Origin: Auanema rhodensis | Taxonomy: Eukaryota; Nematoda; Chromadorea; Rhabditida; Rhabditidae | Reading direction: 5' to 3' | Length of the DNA stretch: 64,000 nt | Assembly (NCBI GenBank): GCA_964057225.1 | Contig: CAXKVF010000084.1 | Coordinates: forward strand, 62,001 to 126,000 | Shown here: piece by piece, positions 39,601 through 53,300 of the stretch | Position numbering within the stretch: the stretch's first letter is position 1 | How the letters are laid out: every line of letters begins with the position of its first letter | The notes under the pieces: generated by a model | What the model saw: only the letters and a program-made list of their open reading frames with translations | Database searches by the model: none | What the model was told of the DNA's origin: nothing | Made by a program: the position numbers and the translations under genes

Positions 39601-41712
39601 CATAAATTAAAGTTCACGTAAAATTCAAAGTCATGGTAACCATGCACCAATATCAATAAAAATTCGTTTTTAGACTAATATGGACATGGGGAATCTAATT
39701 TTGAAAACCGCATCTCTTTATCTTTCACGTGAAGCGAGTTACATACCAAGTGCACATCACGTGTACATTTAATTAGCATAAATTAAAGTTCACGTAAATT
39801 TCAAAGTCATGGTTACCATGCACCAATATCAATAAAAATTTGTTTTTAGACTAATATGGACATGGGGAATCTAATTTTGAAAACCGCATCTCTTTATCTT
39901 TCACGTGAAGCGAGTTACATACCAAGTGCACATCACGTGTACATTTAATTAGCATAAATTAAAGTTCACGTAAATTTCAAAGTCATGGTTACCATGAACC
40001 AATATCAATAAAAATTTGTTTTTAGACTAATATGGACATGGGGAATCTAATTTTGAAAACCGCATCTCTTTATCTTTCACGTGAAGCGAGTTACATACCA
40101 AGTGCACATCACGTGTACATTTAATTAGCATAAATTAAAGTTCACGTAAAATTCAAAGTCATGGTTACCATGCACCAATATCAATAAAAATTCGTTTTTA
40201 GACTAATATGGACATGGGGAATCTAATTTTGAAAACCGCATCTCTTTATCTTTCACGTGAAGCGAGTTACATACCAAGTGCACATCACGTGTACATTTAA
40301 TTAGCATAAATTAAAGTTCACGTAAATTTCAAAGTCATGGTTACCATGCACCAATATCAATAAAAATTTGTTTTTAGACTAATATGGACATGGGGAATCT
40401 AATTTTGAAAACCGCATCTCTTTATCTTTCACGTGGAGCGAGTTACATACCAAGTGCACATCACGTGTACATTTAATTAGCATAAATTAAAGTTCACGTA
40501 AATTTCAAAGTCATGGTTACCATGCACCAATATCAATAAAAATTTGTTTTTAGACTAATATGGACATGAGGAATCTAATTTTGAAAACCGCATCTCTTTA
40601 TCTTTCACGTGAAGCGAGTTACATACCAAGTGCACATCACGTGTACATTTAATTAGCGTAAATTAAAGTTCACGTAAATTTCAAAGTCATGGTTACCATG
40701 AACCAATATCAATAAAAATTTGTTTTTAGACTAATATGGACATGGGAAATCTAATTTTGAAAACCGCATCTCTTTATCTTTCACGTGAAGCGAGTTACAT
40801 ACCAAGTGCACATCACGTGTACATTTAATTAGCATAAATTAAAGTTCACGTAAATTTCAAAGTCATGGTTACCATGAAGCAATATCAATAAAAATTTGTT
40901 TTTAGACTAATATGGACATGGGGAATCTAATTTTGAAAACCGCATCTCTTTATCTTTTACGTGAAGCGAGTTACATACCAAGTGCACATCACGTGTACAT
41001 TTAATTAGCATAAATTAAAGTTCACGTAAATTTCAAAGTCATGGTTACCATAAACCAATATCAATAAAAATTTGTTTTTAGACTAATATGGACATGGGGA
41101 ATCTAATTTTGAAAACCGCATCTCTTTATCTTTCACGTGAAGCGAGTTACATACCAAGTGCACATCACGTGTACATTTAATTAGCATAAATTAAAGTTCA
41201 CGTAAATTTCAAAGTCATGGTTACCATGCACCAATATCAATAAAAATTTGTTTTTAGACTAATATGGACATGGGGAATCTAATTTTGAAAACCGCATCTC
41301 TTTATCTTTCACGTGAAGCGAGTTACATACCAAGTGCACATCACGTGTACATTTAATTAGCATAAATTAAAGTTCACGTAAATTTCAAAGTCATGGTTAC
41401 CATGAACCAATATCAATAAAAATTTGTTTTTAGACTAATATGGACATGGGGAATCTAATTTTGAAAACCGCATCTCTTTATCTTTCACGTGAAGCGAGTT
41501 ACATACCAAGTGCACATCACGTGTACATTTAATTAGCATAAATTAAAGTTCACGTAAATTTCAAAGTCATGGTTACCATGAACCAATATCAATAAAAATT
41601 TGTTTTTAGACTAATATGGACATGGGGAATCCAATTTTGAAAACCGCATCTCTTTATCTTTCACGTGAAGCGAGTTACATACCAAGTGCACATCACGTGT
41701 ACATTTAATTAG
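39601..41712. repeat. 3-monomer repeat degrading into mixed monomers
   Basis: The trio p23 A + CACC + attcg, CACC, AACC appears at 38897, 39601 and 40129, the last one altered. Then come CACC with cgtggag (40305), CACC with gaggaat (40481), a p2 G monomer with p91 A (40657), AAGC with cttttacg (40833), cataaacc (41009), CACC, AACC and AACC with aatccaat (41537). The 40305-40832 trio resembles the units at 45581-46108, about 5.3 kb away. Confidence 0.74.
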
Positions 41713-41887
41713 CATAAATTAAAGTTCAAGTAAATTTCAAAGTCATGGTTACCATGCACCAATATCAATAAAAATTTGTTTTAGACTAATATGGACATGG
41801 GGAATCTAATTTTGAAAACCGCATCTCTTTATCTTTCACGTGAAGCGAGTTACATACCAAGTGCACATCACGTGTACATTTAATTAG
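41713..41887. repeat. 175-bp monomer (T4 variant), copy 1 of 4
   Basis: One T is missing from the T5 run (ttgttttagac near 41780), which shifts the 176-bp phase by one from here on. The p15-20 motif is also changed, to ttcaagtaa. It is the first of four T4 monomers, all between 41.7 and 45.4 kb. Confidence 0.9.
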
Positions 41888-42063
41888 CATAAATTAAAGT
41901 TCACGTAAATTTCAAAGTCATGGTTACCATGAACCAATATCAATAAAAATTTGTTTTTAGACTAATATGGACATGGGGAATCTAATTTTGAAAACCGCAT
42001 CTCTTTATCTTTCACGTGAAGCGAGTTACATACCAAGTGCACATCACGTGTACATTTAATTAG

Positions 42064-43470
42064 CATAAATTAAAGTTCACGTAAATTTCAAAGTCATGGT
42101 TACCATGAACCAATATCAATAAAAATTTGTTTTTAGACTAATATGGACATGGGGAATCTAATTTTGAAAACCGCATCTCTTTATCTTTCACATGAAGCGA
42201 GTTACATACCAAGTGCACATCACGTGTACATTTAATTAGCATAAATTAAAGTTCACGTAAATTTCAAAGTCATGGTTACCATGAACCAATATCAATAAAA
42301 ATTTGTTTTTAGACTAAAATGGACATGGGGAATCTAATTTTGAAAACCGCATCTCTTTATCTTTCACGTGAAGCGAGTTACATACCAAGTGCACATCACG
42401 TGTACATTTAATTAGCATAAATTAAAGTTCACGTAAAATTCAAAGTCATGGTTACCATGCACCAATATCAATAAAAATTTGTTTTTAGACTAATATGGAC
42501 ATGGGGAATCTAATTTTGAAAACCGCATCTCTTTATCTTTCACGTAAAGCGAGTTACATACCAAGTGCACATCACGTGTACATTTAATTAGCATAAATTA
42601 AAGTTCACGTAAATTTCAAAGTCATGGTTACCATGCACCAATATCAATAAAAATTTGTTTTTAGACTAATATGGACATGGGGAATCTAATTTTGAAAACC
42701 GCATCTCTTTATCTTTCACGTGAAGCGAGTTACATACCAAGTGCACATCACGTGTACATTTAATTAGCATAAATTAAAGTTCACGTAAATTTCAAAGTCA
42801 TGGTTACCATGCACCAATATCAATAAAAATTTGTTTTAGACTAATATGGACATGGGGAATCTAATTTTGAAAACCGCATCTCTTTATCTTTCACGTGAAG
42901 CGAGTTACATACCAAGTGCACATCACGTGTACATTTAATTAGCATAAATTAAAGTTCACGTAAATTTCAAAGTCATGGTTACCATGAACCAATATCAATA
43001 AAAATTTGTTTTTAGACTAATATGGACATGGGGAATCTAATTTTGAAAACCGCATCTCTTTATCTTTCACGTGAAGCGAGTTACATACCAAGTGCACATC
43101 ACGTGTACATTTAATTAGCATAAATTAAAGTTCACGTAAATTTCAAAGTCATGGTTACCATGAACCAATATCAATAAAAATTTGTTTTTAGACTAAAATG
43201 GACATGGGTAATCTAATTTTGAAAACCGCATCTCTTTATCTTTCACGTGAAGCGAGTTACATACCAAGTGCACATCACGTGTACATTTAATTAGCATAAA
43301 TTAAAGTTCACGTAAATTTCAAAGTCATGGTTACCATGCACCAATATCAATAAAAATTTGTTTTTAGACTAATATGGACATGGGGAATCTAATTTTGAAA
43401 ACCGCATCTCTTTATCTTTCACGTGAAGCGAGTTAGATACCAAGTGCACATCACGTGTACATTTAATTAG
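42064..43470. repeat. 8-monomer higher-order unit, copy 1 (1,407 bp)
   Basis: Order: AACC with CACATG at p126-131; AACC with actaaaatgg; p23 A + CACC with p131 A; CACC; CACC T4; AACC; AACC with actaaaatgg; CACC. It includes the T4 monomer at 42768, so the unit is 8 x 176 minus 1. The seventh monomer has p91 T here but not in the next copy. The monomer at 43295 has a private gttagatacc change. Confidence 0.8.
42768..42942. repeat. 175-bp monomer (T4 variant), copy 2 of 4
   Basis: CACC monomer with T4 in place of T5 near 42834. It is part of the 8-monomer unit and homologous to the one at 44175. Confidence 0.9.
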
Positions 43471-44701
43471 CATAAATTAAAGTTCACGTAAATTTCAAAG
43501 TCATGGTTACCATGAACCAATATCAATAAAAATTTGTTTTTAGACTAATATGGACATGGGGAATCTAATTTTGAAAACCGCATCTCTTTATCTTTCACAT
43601 GAAGCGAGTTACATACCAAGTGCACATCACGTGTACATTTAATTAGCATAAATTAAAGTTCACGTAAATTTCAAAGTCATGGTTACCATGAACCAATATC
43701 AATAAAAATTTGTTTTTAGACTAAAATGGACATGGGGAATCTAATTTTGAAAACCGCATCTCTTTATCTTTCACGTGAAGCGAGTTACATACCAAGTGCA
43801 CATCACGTGTACATTTAATTAGCATAAATTAAAGTTCACGTAAAATTCAAAGTCATGGTTACCATGCACCAATATCAATAAAAATTTGTTTTTAGACTAA
43901 TATGGACATGGGGAATCTAATTTTGAAAACCGCATCTCTTTATCTTTCACGTAAAGCGAGTTACATACCAAGTGCACATCACGTGTACATTTAATAAGCA
44001 TAAATTAAAGTTCACGTAAATTTCAAAGTCATGGTTACCATGCACCAATATCAATAAAAATTTGTTTTTAGACTAATATGGACATGGGGAATCTAATTTT
44101 GAAAACCGCATCTCTTTATCTTTCACGTGAAGCGAGTTACATACCAAGTGCACATCACGTGTACATTTAATTAGCATAAATTAAAGTTCACGTAAATTTC
44201 AAAGTCATGGTTACCATGCACCAATATCAATAAAAATTTGTTTTAGACTAATATGGACATGGGGAATCTAATTTTGAAAACCGCATCTCTTTATCTTTCA
44301 CGTGAAGCGAGTTACATACCAAGTGCACATCACGTGTACATTTAATTAGCATAAATTAAAGTTCACGTAAATTTCAAAGTCATGGTTACCATGAACCAAT
44401 ATCAATAAAAATTTGTTTTTAGACTAATATGGACATGGGGAATCTAATTTTGAAAACCGCATCTCTTTATCTTTCACGTGAAGCGAGTTACATACCAAGT
44501 GCACATCACGTGTACATTTAATTAGCATAAATTAAAGTTCACGTAAATTTCAAAGTCATGGTTACCATGAACCAATATCAATAAAAATTTGTTTTTAGAC
44601 TAAAATGGACATGGGGAATCTAATTTTGAAAACCGCATCTCTTTATCTTTCACGTGAAGCGAGTTACATACCAAGTGCACATCACGTGTACATTTAATTA
44701 G
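43471..44701. repeat. 8-monomer higher-order unit, copy 2 (first seven monomers)
   Basis: Seven monomers repeat the order of 42064 onward, with CACATG at 43471, actaaaatgg at 43647 and 44526, p23 A + p131 A at 43823, and T4 at 44175. The eighth position (44702) instead carries p23 A and atatcaag, so the unit is interrupted there. The monomer at 43823 has a private taataagc change. Confidence 0.8.
44175..44349. repeat. 175-bp monomer (T4 variant), copy 3 of 4
   Basis: CACC monomer with T4 near 44241. It occupies the same place in the second 8-monomer unit as the monomer at 42768, so both derive from one deletion event by segmental duplication. Confidence 0.9.
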
Positions 44702-45229
44702 CATAAATTAAAGTTCACGTAAAATTCAAAGTCATGGTTACCATGCACCAATATCAATAAAAATTTGTTTTTAGACTAATATGGACATGGGGAATCTAAT
44801 TTTGAAAACCGCATCTCTTTATCTTTCACGTGAAGCGAGTTACATATCAAGTGCACATCACGTGTACATTTAATTAGCATAAATTAAAGGTCACGTAAAA
44901 TTCAAAGTCATGGTTACCATGCACCAATATCAATAAAAATTTGTTTTTAGACTAATATGGACATGGGGAATCTAATTTTGAAAACCGCATCTCTTTATCT
45001 TTCACGTGAAGCGAGTTACATACCAAGTGCACATCACGTGTACATTTAATTAGCATAAATTAAAGTTCACGTAAATTTCAAAGTCATGGTTACCATGAAC
45101 CAATATCAATAAAAATTTGTTTTTAGACTAATATGGACATGGGGAATCTAATTTTGAAAACCGCATCTCTTTATCTTTCACGTAAAGCGAGTTACATACC
45201 AAGTGCACATCACGTGTACATTTAATTAG
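44702..45229. repeat. Three transition monomers between higher-order repeats
   Basis: p23 A + CACC with atatcaag, then p23 A + CACC with p13 G (aaaggtcacg, private), then AACC with p131 A. They break the 8-monomer order and lead into the last T4 monomer. Confidence 0.7.
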
Positions 45230-45404
45230 CATAAATTAAAGTTCACGTAAATTTCAAAGTCATGGTTACCATGCACCAATATCAATAAAAATTTGTTTTA
45301 GACTAATATGGACATGGGGAATCTAATTTTGAAAACCGCATCTCTTTATCTTTCACGTGAAGCGAGTTACATACCAAGTGCACATCACGTGTACATTTAA
45401 TTAG
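45230..45404. repeat. 175-bp monomer (T4 variant), copy 4 of 4
   Basis: CACC monomer with T4 near 45296. It is the last one in the window; after it every monomer is again 176 bp until the chimeric unit at 62125. Confidence 0.9.
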
Positions 45405-46284
45405 CATAAATTAAAGTTCACGTAAATTTCAAAGTCATGGTTACCATGAAGCAATATCAATAAAAATTTGTTTTTAGACTAATATGGACATGGGGAATCT
45501 AATTTTGAAAACCGCATCTCTTTATCTTTCACGTGAAGCGAGTTACATACCAAGTGCACATCACGTGTACATTTAATTTGCATAAATTAAAGTTCACGTA
45601 AATTTCAAAGTCATGGTTACCATGCACCAATATCAATAAAAATTTGTTTTTAGACTAATATGGACATGGGGAATCTAATTTTGAAAACCGCATCTCTTTA
45701 TCTTTCACGTGGAGCGAGTTACATACCAAGTGCACATCACGTGTACATTTAATTAGCATAAATTAAAGTTCACGTAAATTTCAAAGTCATGGTTACCATG
45801 CACCAATATCAATAAAAATTTGTTTTTAGACTAATATGGACATGGGGAATCTAATTTTGAAAACCGCATCTCTTTATCTTTCACGTGAAGCGAGTTACAT
45901 ACCAAGTGCACATCACGTGTACATTTAATTAGCGTAAATTAAAGTTCACGTAAATTTCAAAGTCATGGTTACCATGAACCAATATCAATAAAAATTTGTT
46001 TTTAGACTAATATGGACATGGGAAATCTAATTTTGAAAACCGCATCTCTTTATCTTTCACGTGAAGCGAGTTACATACCAAGTGCACATCACGTGTACAT
46101 TTAATTAGCATAAATTAAAGTTCACGTAAATTTCAAAGTCATGGTTACCATGCACCAATATCAATAAAAATTAGTTTTTAGACTAATATGGACATGGGGA
46201 ATCTAATTTTGAAAACCGCATCTCTTTATCTTTCACGTGGAGCGAGTTACATACCAAGTGCACATCACGTGTACATTTAATTAG
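45405..46284. repeat. 5-monomer higher-order unit, copy 1 (880 bp)
   Basis: Order: AAGC ending aatttgcat; CACC with p132 G (cgtggag); CACC; p2 G + AACC with p91 A; CACC with p65 A and p132 G. It is repeated directly at 46285. The p65 A here is not linked to p71 A or p92 G, unlike the p65 A monomers at 21-31 kb, so it probably arose independently. Confidence 0.85.
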
Positions 46285-47164
46285 CATAAATTAAAGTTCA
46301 CGTAAATTTCAAAGTCATGGTTACCATGAAGCAATATCAATAAAAATTTGTTTTTAGACTAATATGGACATGGGGAATCTAATTTTGAAAACCGCATCTC
46401 TTTATCTTTCACGTGAAGCGAGTTACATACCAAGTGCACATCACGTGTACATTTAATTTGCATAAATTAAAGTTCACGTAAATTTCAAAGTCATGGTTAC
46501 CATGCACCAATATCAATAAAAATTTGTTTTTAGACTAATATGGACATGGGGAATCTAATTTTGAAAACCGCATCTCTTTATCTTTCACGTGGAGCGAGTT
46601 ACATACCAAGTGCACATCACGTGTACATTTAATTAGCATAAATTAAAGTTCACGTAAATTTCAAAGTCATGGTTACCATGCACCAATATCAATAAAAATT
46701 TGTTTTTAGACTAATATGGACATGGGGAATCTAATTTTGAAAACCGCATCTCTTTATCTTTCACGTGAAGCGAGTTACATACCAAGTGCACATCACGTGT
46801 ACATTTAATTAGCGTAAATTAAAGTTCACGTAAATTTCAAAGTCATGGTTACCATGAACCAATATCAATAAAAATTTGTTTTTAGACTAATATGGACATG
46901 GGAAATCTAATTTTGAAAACCGCATCTCTTTATCTTTCACGTGAAGCGAGTTACATACCAAGTGCACATCACGTGTACATTTAATTAGCATAAATTAAAG
47001 TTCACGTAAATTTCAAAGTCATGGTTACCATGCACCAATATCAATAAAAATTAGTTTTTAGACTAATATGGACATGGGGAATCTAATTTTGAAAACCGCA
47101 TCTCTTTATCTTTCACGTGGAGCGAGTTACATACCAAGTGCACATCACGTGTACATTTAATTAG
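46285..47164. repeat. 5-monomer higher-order unit, copy 2 (880 bp)
   Basis: Direct tandem copy of 45405-46284 with the same five-monomer variant order. A partial third copy follows (47165 CACC, 47341 p2 G + AACC + p91 A, 47517 p65 A but now AACC). Confidence 0.85.
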
Positions 47165-50100
47165 CATAAATTAAAGTTCACGTAAATTTCAAAGTCATGG
47201 TTACCATGCACCAATATCAATAAAAATTTGTTTTTAGACTAATATGGACATGGGGAATCTAATTTTGAAAACCGCATCTCTTTATCTTTCACGTGAAGCG
47301 AGTTACATACCAAGTGCACATCACGTGTACATTTAATTAGCGTAAATTAAAGTTCACGTAAATTTCAAAGTCATGGTTACCATGAACCAATATCAATAAA
47401 AATTTGTTTTTAGACTAATATGGACATGGGAAATCTAATTTTGAAAACCGCATCTCTTTATCTTTCACGTGAAGCGAGTTACATACCAAGTGCACATCAC
47501 GTGTACATTTAATTAGCATAAATTAAAGTTCACGTAAATTTCAAAGTCATGGTTACCATGAACCAATATCAATAAAAATTAGTTTTTAGACTAATATGGA
47601 CATGGGGAATCTAATTTTGAAAACCGCATCTCTTTATCTTTCACGTGAAGCGAGTTACATACCAAGTGCACATCACGTGTACATTTAATTAGCATAAATT
47701 AAAGTTCACGTAAATTTCAAAGTCATGGTTACCATGCACCAATATCAATAAAAATTTGTTTTTAGACTAATATGGACATGGGGAATCTAATTTTGAAAAC
47801 CGCATCTCTTTATCTTTCACGTGAAGCGAGTTACATACCAAGTGCACATCACGTGTACATTTAATTAGCATAAATTAAAGTTCACGTAAATTTCAAAGTC
47901 ATGGTTACCATGAACCAATATCAATAAAAATTTGTTTTTAGACTAATATGGACATGGGGAATCTAATTTTGAAAACCGCATCTCTTTATCTTTCACGTGA
48001 AGCGAGTTACATACCAAGTGCACATCACGTGTACATTTAATTAGCATAAATTAAAGTTCACGTAAATTTCAAAGTCATGGTTACCATGAAGCAATATCAA
48101 TAAAAATTTGTTTTTAGACTAATATGGACATGGGGAATCTAATTTTGAAAACCGCATCTCTTTATCTTTCACGTGAAGCGAGTTACATACCAAGTGCACA
48201 TCACGTGTACATTTAATTAGCATAAATTAAAGTTCACGTAAATTTCAAAGTCATGGTTACCATGAACCAATATCAATAAAAATTTGTTTTTAGACTAATA
48301 TGGACATGGGGAATCTAATTTTGAAAACCGCATCTCTTTATCTTTCACGTGAAGCGAGTTACATACCAAGTGCACATCACGTGTACATTTAATTAGCATA
48401 AATTAAAGTTCACGTAAATTTCAAAGTCATGGTTACCATGCACCAATATCAATAAAAATTTGTTTTTAGACTAATATGGACATGGGGAATCTAATTGTGA
48501 AAACCGCATCTCTTTATCTTTCACGTGAAGCGAGTTACATACCAAGTGCACATCACGTGTACATTTAATTAGCATAAATTAAAGTTCACGTTAATTTCAA
48601 AGTCATGGTTACCATGAAGCAATATCAATAAAAATTCGTTTTTAGACTAATATGGACATGGGGAATCTAATTTTGAAAACCGCATCTCTTTATCTTTCAA
48701 GTGAAGCGAGTTACATACCAAGTGCACATCACGTGTACATTTAATTAGCATAAATTAAAGTTCACGTAAATTTCAAAGTCATGGTTACCATGAACCAATA
48801 TCAATAAAAATTTGTTTTTAGACTAATATGGACATGGGGAATCTAATTTTGAAAACCGCATCTCTTTATCTTTCACGTGAAGCGAGTTACATACCAAGTG
48901 CACATCACGTGTACATTTAATTAGCATAAATTAAAGTTCACGTAAATTTCAAAGTCATGGTTACCATGCACCATTATCAATAAAAATTTGTTTTTAGACT
49001 AATATGGACATGGGGAATCTAATTTTGAAAACCGCATCTCTTTATCTTTCACGTGAAGCGAGTTACATACCAAGTGCACATCACGTGTACATTTAATTAG
49101 CATAAATTAAAGTTCACGTAAATTTCAAAGTCATGGTTACCATGCACCAATATCAATAAAAATTTGTTTTTAGACTAATATGGACATGGGGAATCTAATT
49201 TTGAAAACCGCATCTCTTTATCTTTCACGTGAAGCGAGTTACATACCAAGTGCACATCACGTGTACATTTAATTAGCGTAAATTAAAGTTCACGTAAATT
49301 TCAAAGTCATGGTTACCATGAACCAATATCAATAAAAATTTGTTTTTAGACTAATATGGACATGGGGAATCTAATTTTGAAAACCGCATCTCTTTATCTT
49401 TCACGTGAAGCGAGTTACATACCAAGTGCACATCACGTGTACATTTAATTAGCATAAATTAAAGTTCACGTAAATTTCAAAGTCATGGTTACTATGAACC
49501 AATATCAATAAAAATTTGTTTTTAGACTAATATGGACATGGGGAATCTAATTTTGAAAACCGCATCTCTTTATCTTTCACGTGAAGCGAGTTACATACCA
49601 AGTGCACATCACGTGTACATTTAATTAGCATAAATTAAAGTTCACGTAAATTTCAAAGTCATGGTTACCATGAACCAATATCAATAAAAATTTGTTTTTA
49701 GACTAATATGGACATGGGGAATCTAATTTTGAAAACCGCATCTCTTTATCTTTCACGTGAAGCGAGTTACATACCAAGTGCACATCACGTGTACATTTAA
49801 TTAGCATAAATTAAAGTTCACGTAAATTTCAAAGTCATGGTTACCATGAACCAATATCAATAAAAATTTGTTTTTAGACTAATATGGACATGGGGAATCT
49901 AATTTTGAAAACCGCATCTCTTTATCTTTCACGTGAAGCGAGTTACATACCAAGTGCACATCACGTGTACATTTAATTAGCATAAATTAAAGTTCACGTA
50001 AATTTCAAAGTCATGGTTACTATGAAGCAATATCAATAAAAATTTGTTTTTAGACTAATATGGACATGGGGAATCTAATTTTGAAAACCGCATCTCTTTA

Positions 50101-50332
50101 TCTTTCACGTGAAGCGAGTTACATACCAAGTGCACATCACGTGTACATTTAATTAGCATAAATTAAAGTTCACGTTAATTTCAAAGTCATGGTTACCATG
50201 AAGCAATATCAATAAAAATTTGTTTTTAGACTAATATGGACATGGGGAATCTAATTTTGAAAACCGCATCTCTTTATCTTTCAAGTGAAGCGAGTTACAT
50301 ACCAAGTGCACATCACGTGTACATTTAATTAG
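47165..50332. repeat. Mixed segment with precursor modules of the 50-59 kb duplication
   Basis: After the partial third 5-monomer unit come plain monomers. Then comes a characteristic string: CACC with aattgtg (48397), AAGC with cgttaatt and tcaagtg (48573), AACC, CACCATTA (48925), CACC (49101), p2 G + AACC (49277). Relatives of this string recur at 49981-51388 and at 59309-60188. Monomers at 49453 and 49981 share actatg. Nothing but satellite is present. Confidence 0.75.
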
Positions 50333-53300
50333 CATAAATTAAAGTTCACGTAAATTTCAAAGTCATGGTTACCATGAACCAATATCAATAAAAATTTGTT
50401 TTTAGACTAATATGGACATGGGGAATCTAATTTTGAAAACCGCATCTCTTTATCTTTCACGTGAAGCGAGTTACATACCAAGTGCACATCACGTGTACAT
50501 TTAATTAGCATAAATTAAAGTTCACGTAAATTTCAAAGTCATGGTTACCATGCACCATTATCAATAAAAATTTGTTTTTAGACTAATATGGACATGGGGA
50601 ATCTAATTTTGAAAACCGCATCTCTTTATCTTTCACGTGAAGCGAGTTACATACCAAGTGCACATCACGTGTACATTTAATTAGCATAAATTAAAGTTCA
50701 CGTAAATTTCAAAGTCATGGTTACCATGCACCAATATCAATAAAAATTTGTTTTTAGACTAATATGGACATGGGGAATCTAATTTTGAAAACCGCATCTC
50801 TTTATCTTTCAAGTGAAGCGAGTTACATACCAAGTGCACATCACGTGTACATTTAATTAGCATAAATTAAAGTTCACGTAAATTTCAAAGTCATGGTTAC
50901 CATGAACCAATATCAATAAAAATTTGTTTTTAGACTAATATGGACATGGGGAATCTAATTTTGAAAACCGCATCTCTTTATCTTTCACGTGAAGCGAGTT
51001 ACATACCAAGTGCACATCACGTGTACATTTAATTAGCATAAATTAAAGTTCACGTAAATTTCAAAGTCATGGTTACCATGCACCATTATCAATAAAAATT
51101 TGTTTTTAGACTAATATGGACATGGGGAATCTAATTTTGAAAACCGCATCTCTTTATCTTTCACGTGAAGCGAGTTACATACCAAGTGCACATCACGTGT
51201 ACATTTAATTAGCATAAATTAAAGTTCACGTAAATTTCAAAGTCATGGTTACCATGCACCAATATCAATAAAAATTTGTTTTTAGACTAATATGGACATG
51301 GGGAATCTAATTTTGAAAACCGCATCTCTTTATCTTTCACGTGAAGCGAGTTACATACCAAGTGCACATCACGTGTACATTTAATTAGCGTAAATTAAAG
51401 TTCACGTAAATTTCAAAGTCATGGTTACCATGAACCAATATCAATAAAAATTTGTTTTTAGACTAATATGGACATGGGGAATCTAATTTTGAAAACCGCA
51501 TCTCTTTATCTTTCACGTGAAGCGAGTTACATACCAAGTGCACATCACCTGTACATTTAATTAGCATAAATTAAAGTTCACGTAAATTTCAAAGTCATGG
51601 TTACCATGAAGCAATATCAATAAAAATTTGTTTTTAGACTAATATGGACATGGGGAATCTAATTTTGAAAACCGCATCTCTTTATCTTTCACGTGAAGCG
51701 AGTTACATACCAAGTGCACATCACGTGTACATTTAATTAGCATAAATTAAAGTTCACGTAAATTTCAAAGTCATGGTTACCATGAACCAATATCAATAAA
51801 AATTTGTTTTTAGACTAATATGGACATGGGGAATCTAATTTTGAAAACCGCATCTCTTTATCTTTCACGTGAAGCGAGTTACATACCAAGTGCACATCAC
51901 GTGTACATTTAATTAGCATAAATTAAAGTTCACGTAAATTTCAAAGTCATGGTTACCATGCACCAATATCAATAAAAATTTGTTTTTAGACTAATATGGA
52001 CATGGGGAATCTAATTTTGAAAACCGCATCTCTTTATCTTTCACGTGAAGCGAGTTACATACCAAGTGCACATCACGTGTACATTTAATTAGCATAAATT
52101 AAAGTTCACGTAAATTTCAAAGTCATGGTTACCATGAACCAATATCAATAAAAATTTGTTTTTAGACTAATATGGACATGGGGAATCTAATTTTGAAAAC
52201 CGCATCTCTTTATCTTTCACGTGAAGCGAGTTACATACCAAGTGCACATCACGTGTACATTTAATTAGCATAAATTAAAGTTCACGTAAATTTCAAAGTC
52301 ATGGTTACCATGAAGCAATATCAATAAAAATTTGTTTTTAGACTAATATGGACATGGGGAATCTAATTTTGAAAACCGCATCTCTTTTTCTTTCACGTGA
52401 AGCGAGTTACATACCAAGTGCACATCACGTGTACATTTAATTAGCATAAATTAAAGTTCACGTAAATTTCAAAGTCATGGTTACCATGAAGCAATATCAA
52501 TAAAAATTTGTTTTTAGACTAATATGGACATGGGGAATCTAATTTTGAAAACCGCATCTCTTTATCTTTCACGTGAAGCGAGTTACATACCAAGTGCACA
52601 TCACGTGTACATTTAATTAGCATAAATTAAAGTTCACGTAAATTTCAAAGTCATGGTTACCATGAACCAATATCAATAAAAATTTGTTTTTAGACTAATA
52701 TGGACATGGGGAATCTAATTTTGAAAACCGCATCTCTTTATCTTTCACGTGAAGCGAGTTACATACCAAGTGCACATCACGTGTACATTTAATTAGCATA
52801 AATTAAAGTTCACGTAAATTTCAAAGTCATGGTTACCATGCACCAATATCAATAAAAATTTGTTTTTAGACTAATATGGACATGGGGAATCTAATTTTGA
52901 AAACCGCATCTCTTTATCTTTCACGTGAAGCGAGTTACATACCAAGTGCACATCACGTGTACATTTAATTAGCATAAATTAAAGTTCACGTAAATTTCAA
53001 AGTCATGGTTACCATGCACCAATATCAATAAAAATTTGTTTTTAGACTAATATGGACATGAGGAATCTAATTTTGAAAACCGCATCTCTTTATCTTTCAC
53101 GTGAAGCGAGTTACATACCAAGTGCACATCACGTGTACATTTAATTAGCATAAATTAAAGTTCACGTAAATTTCAAAGTCATGGTTACCATGAAGCAATA
53201 TCAATAAAAATTTGTTTTTAGACTAATATGGACATGGGGAATCTAATTTTGAAAACCGCATCTCTTTATCTTTCACGTGAAGCGAGTTACATACCAAGTG

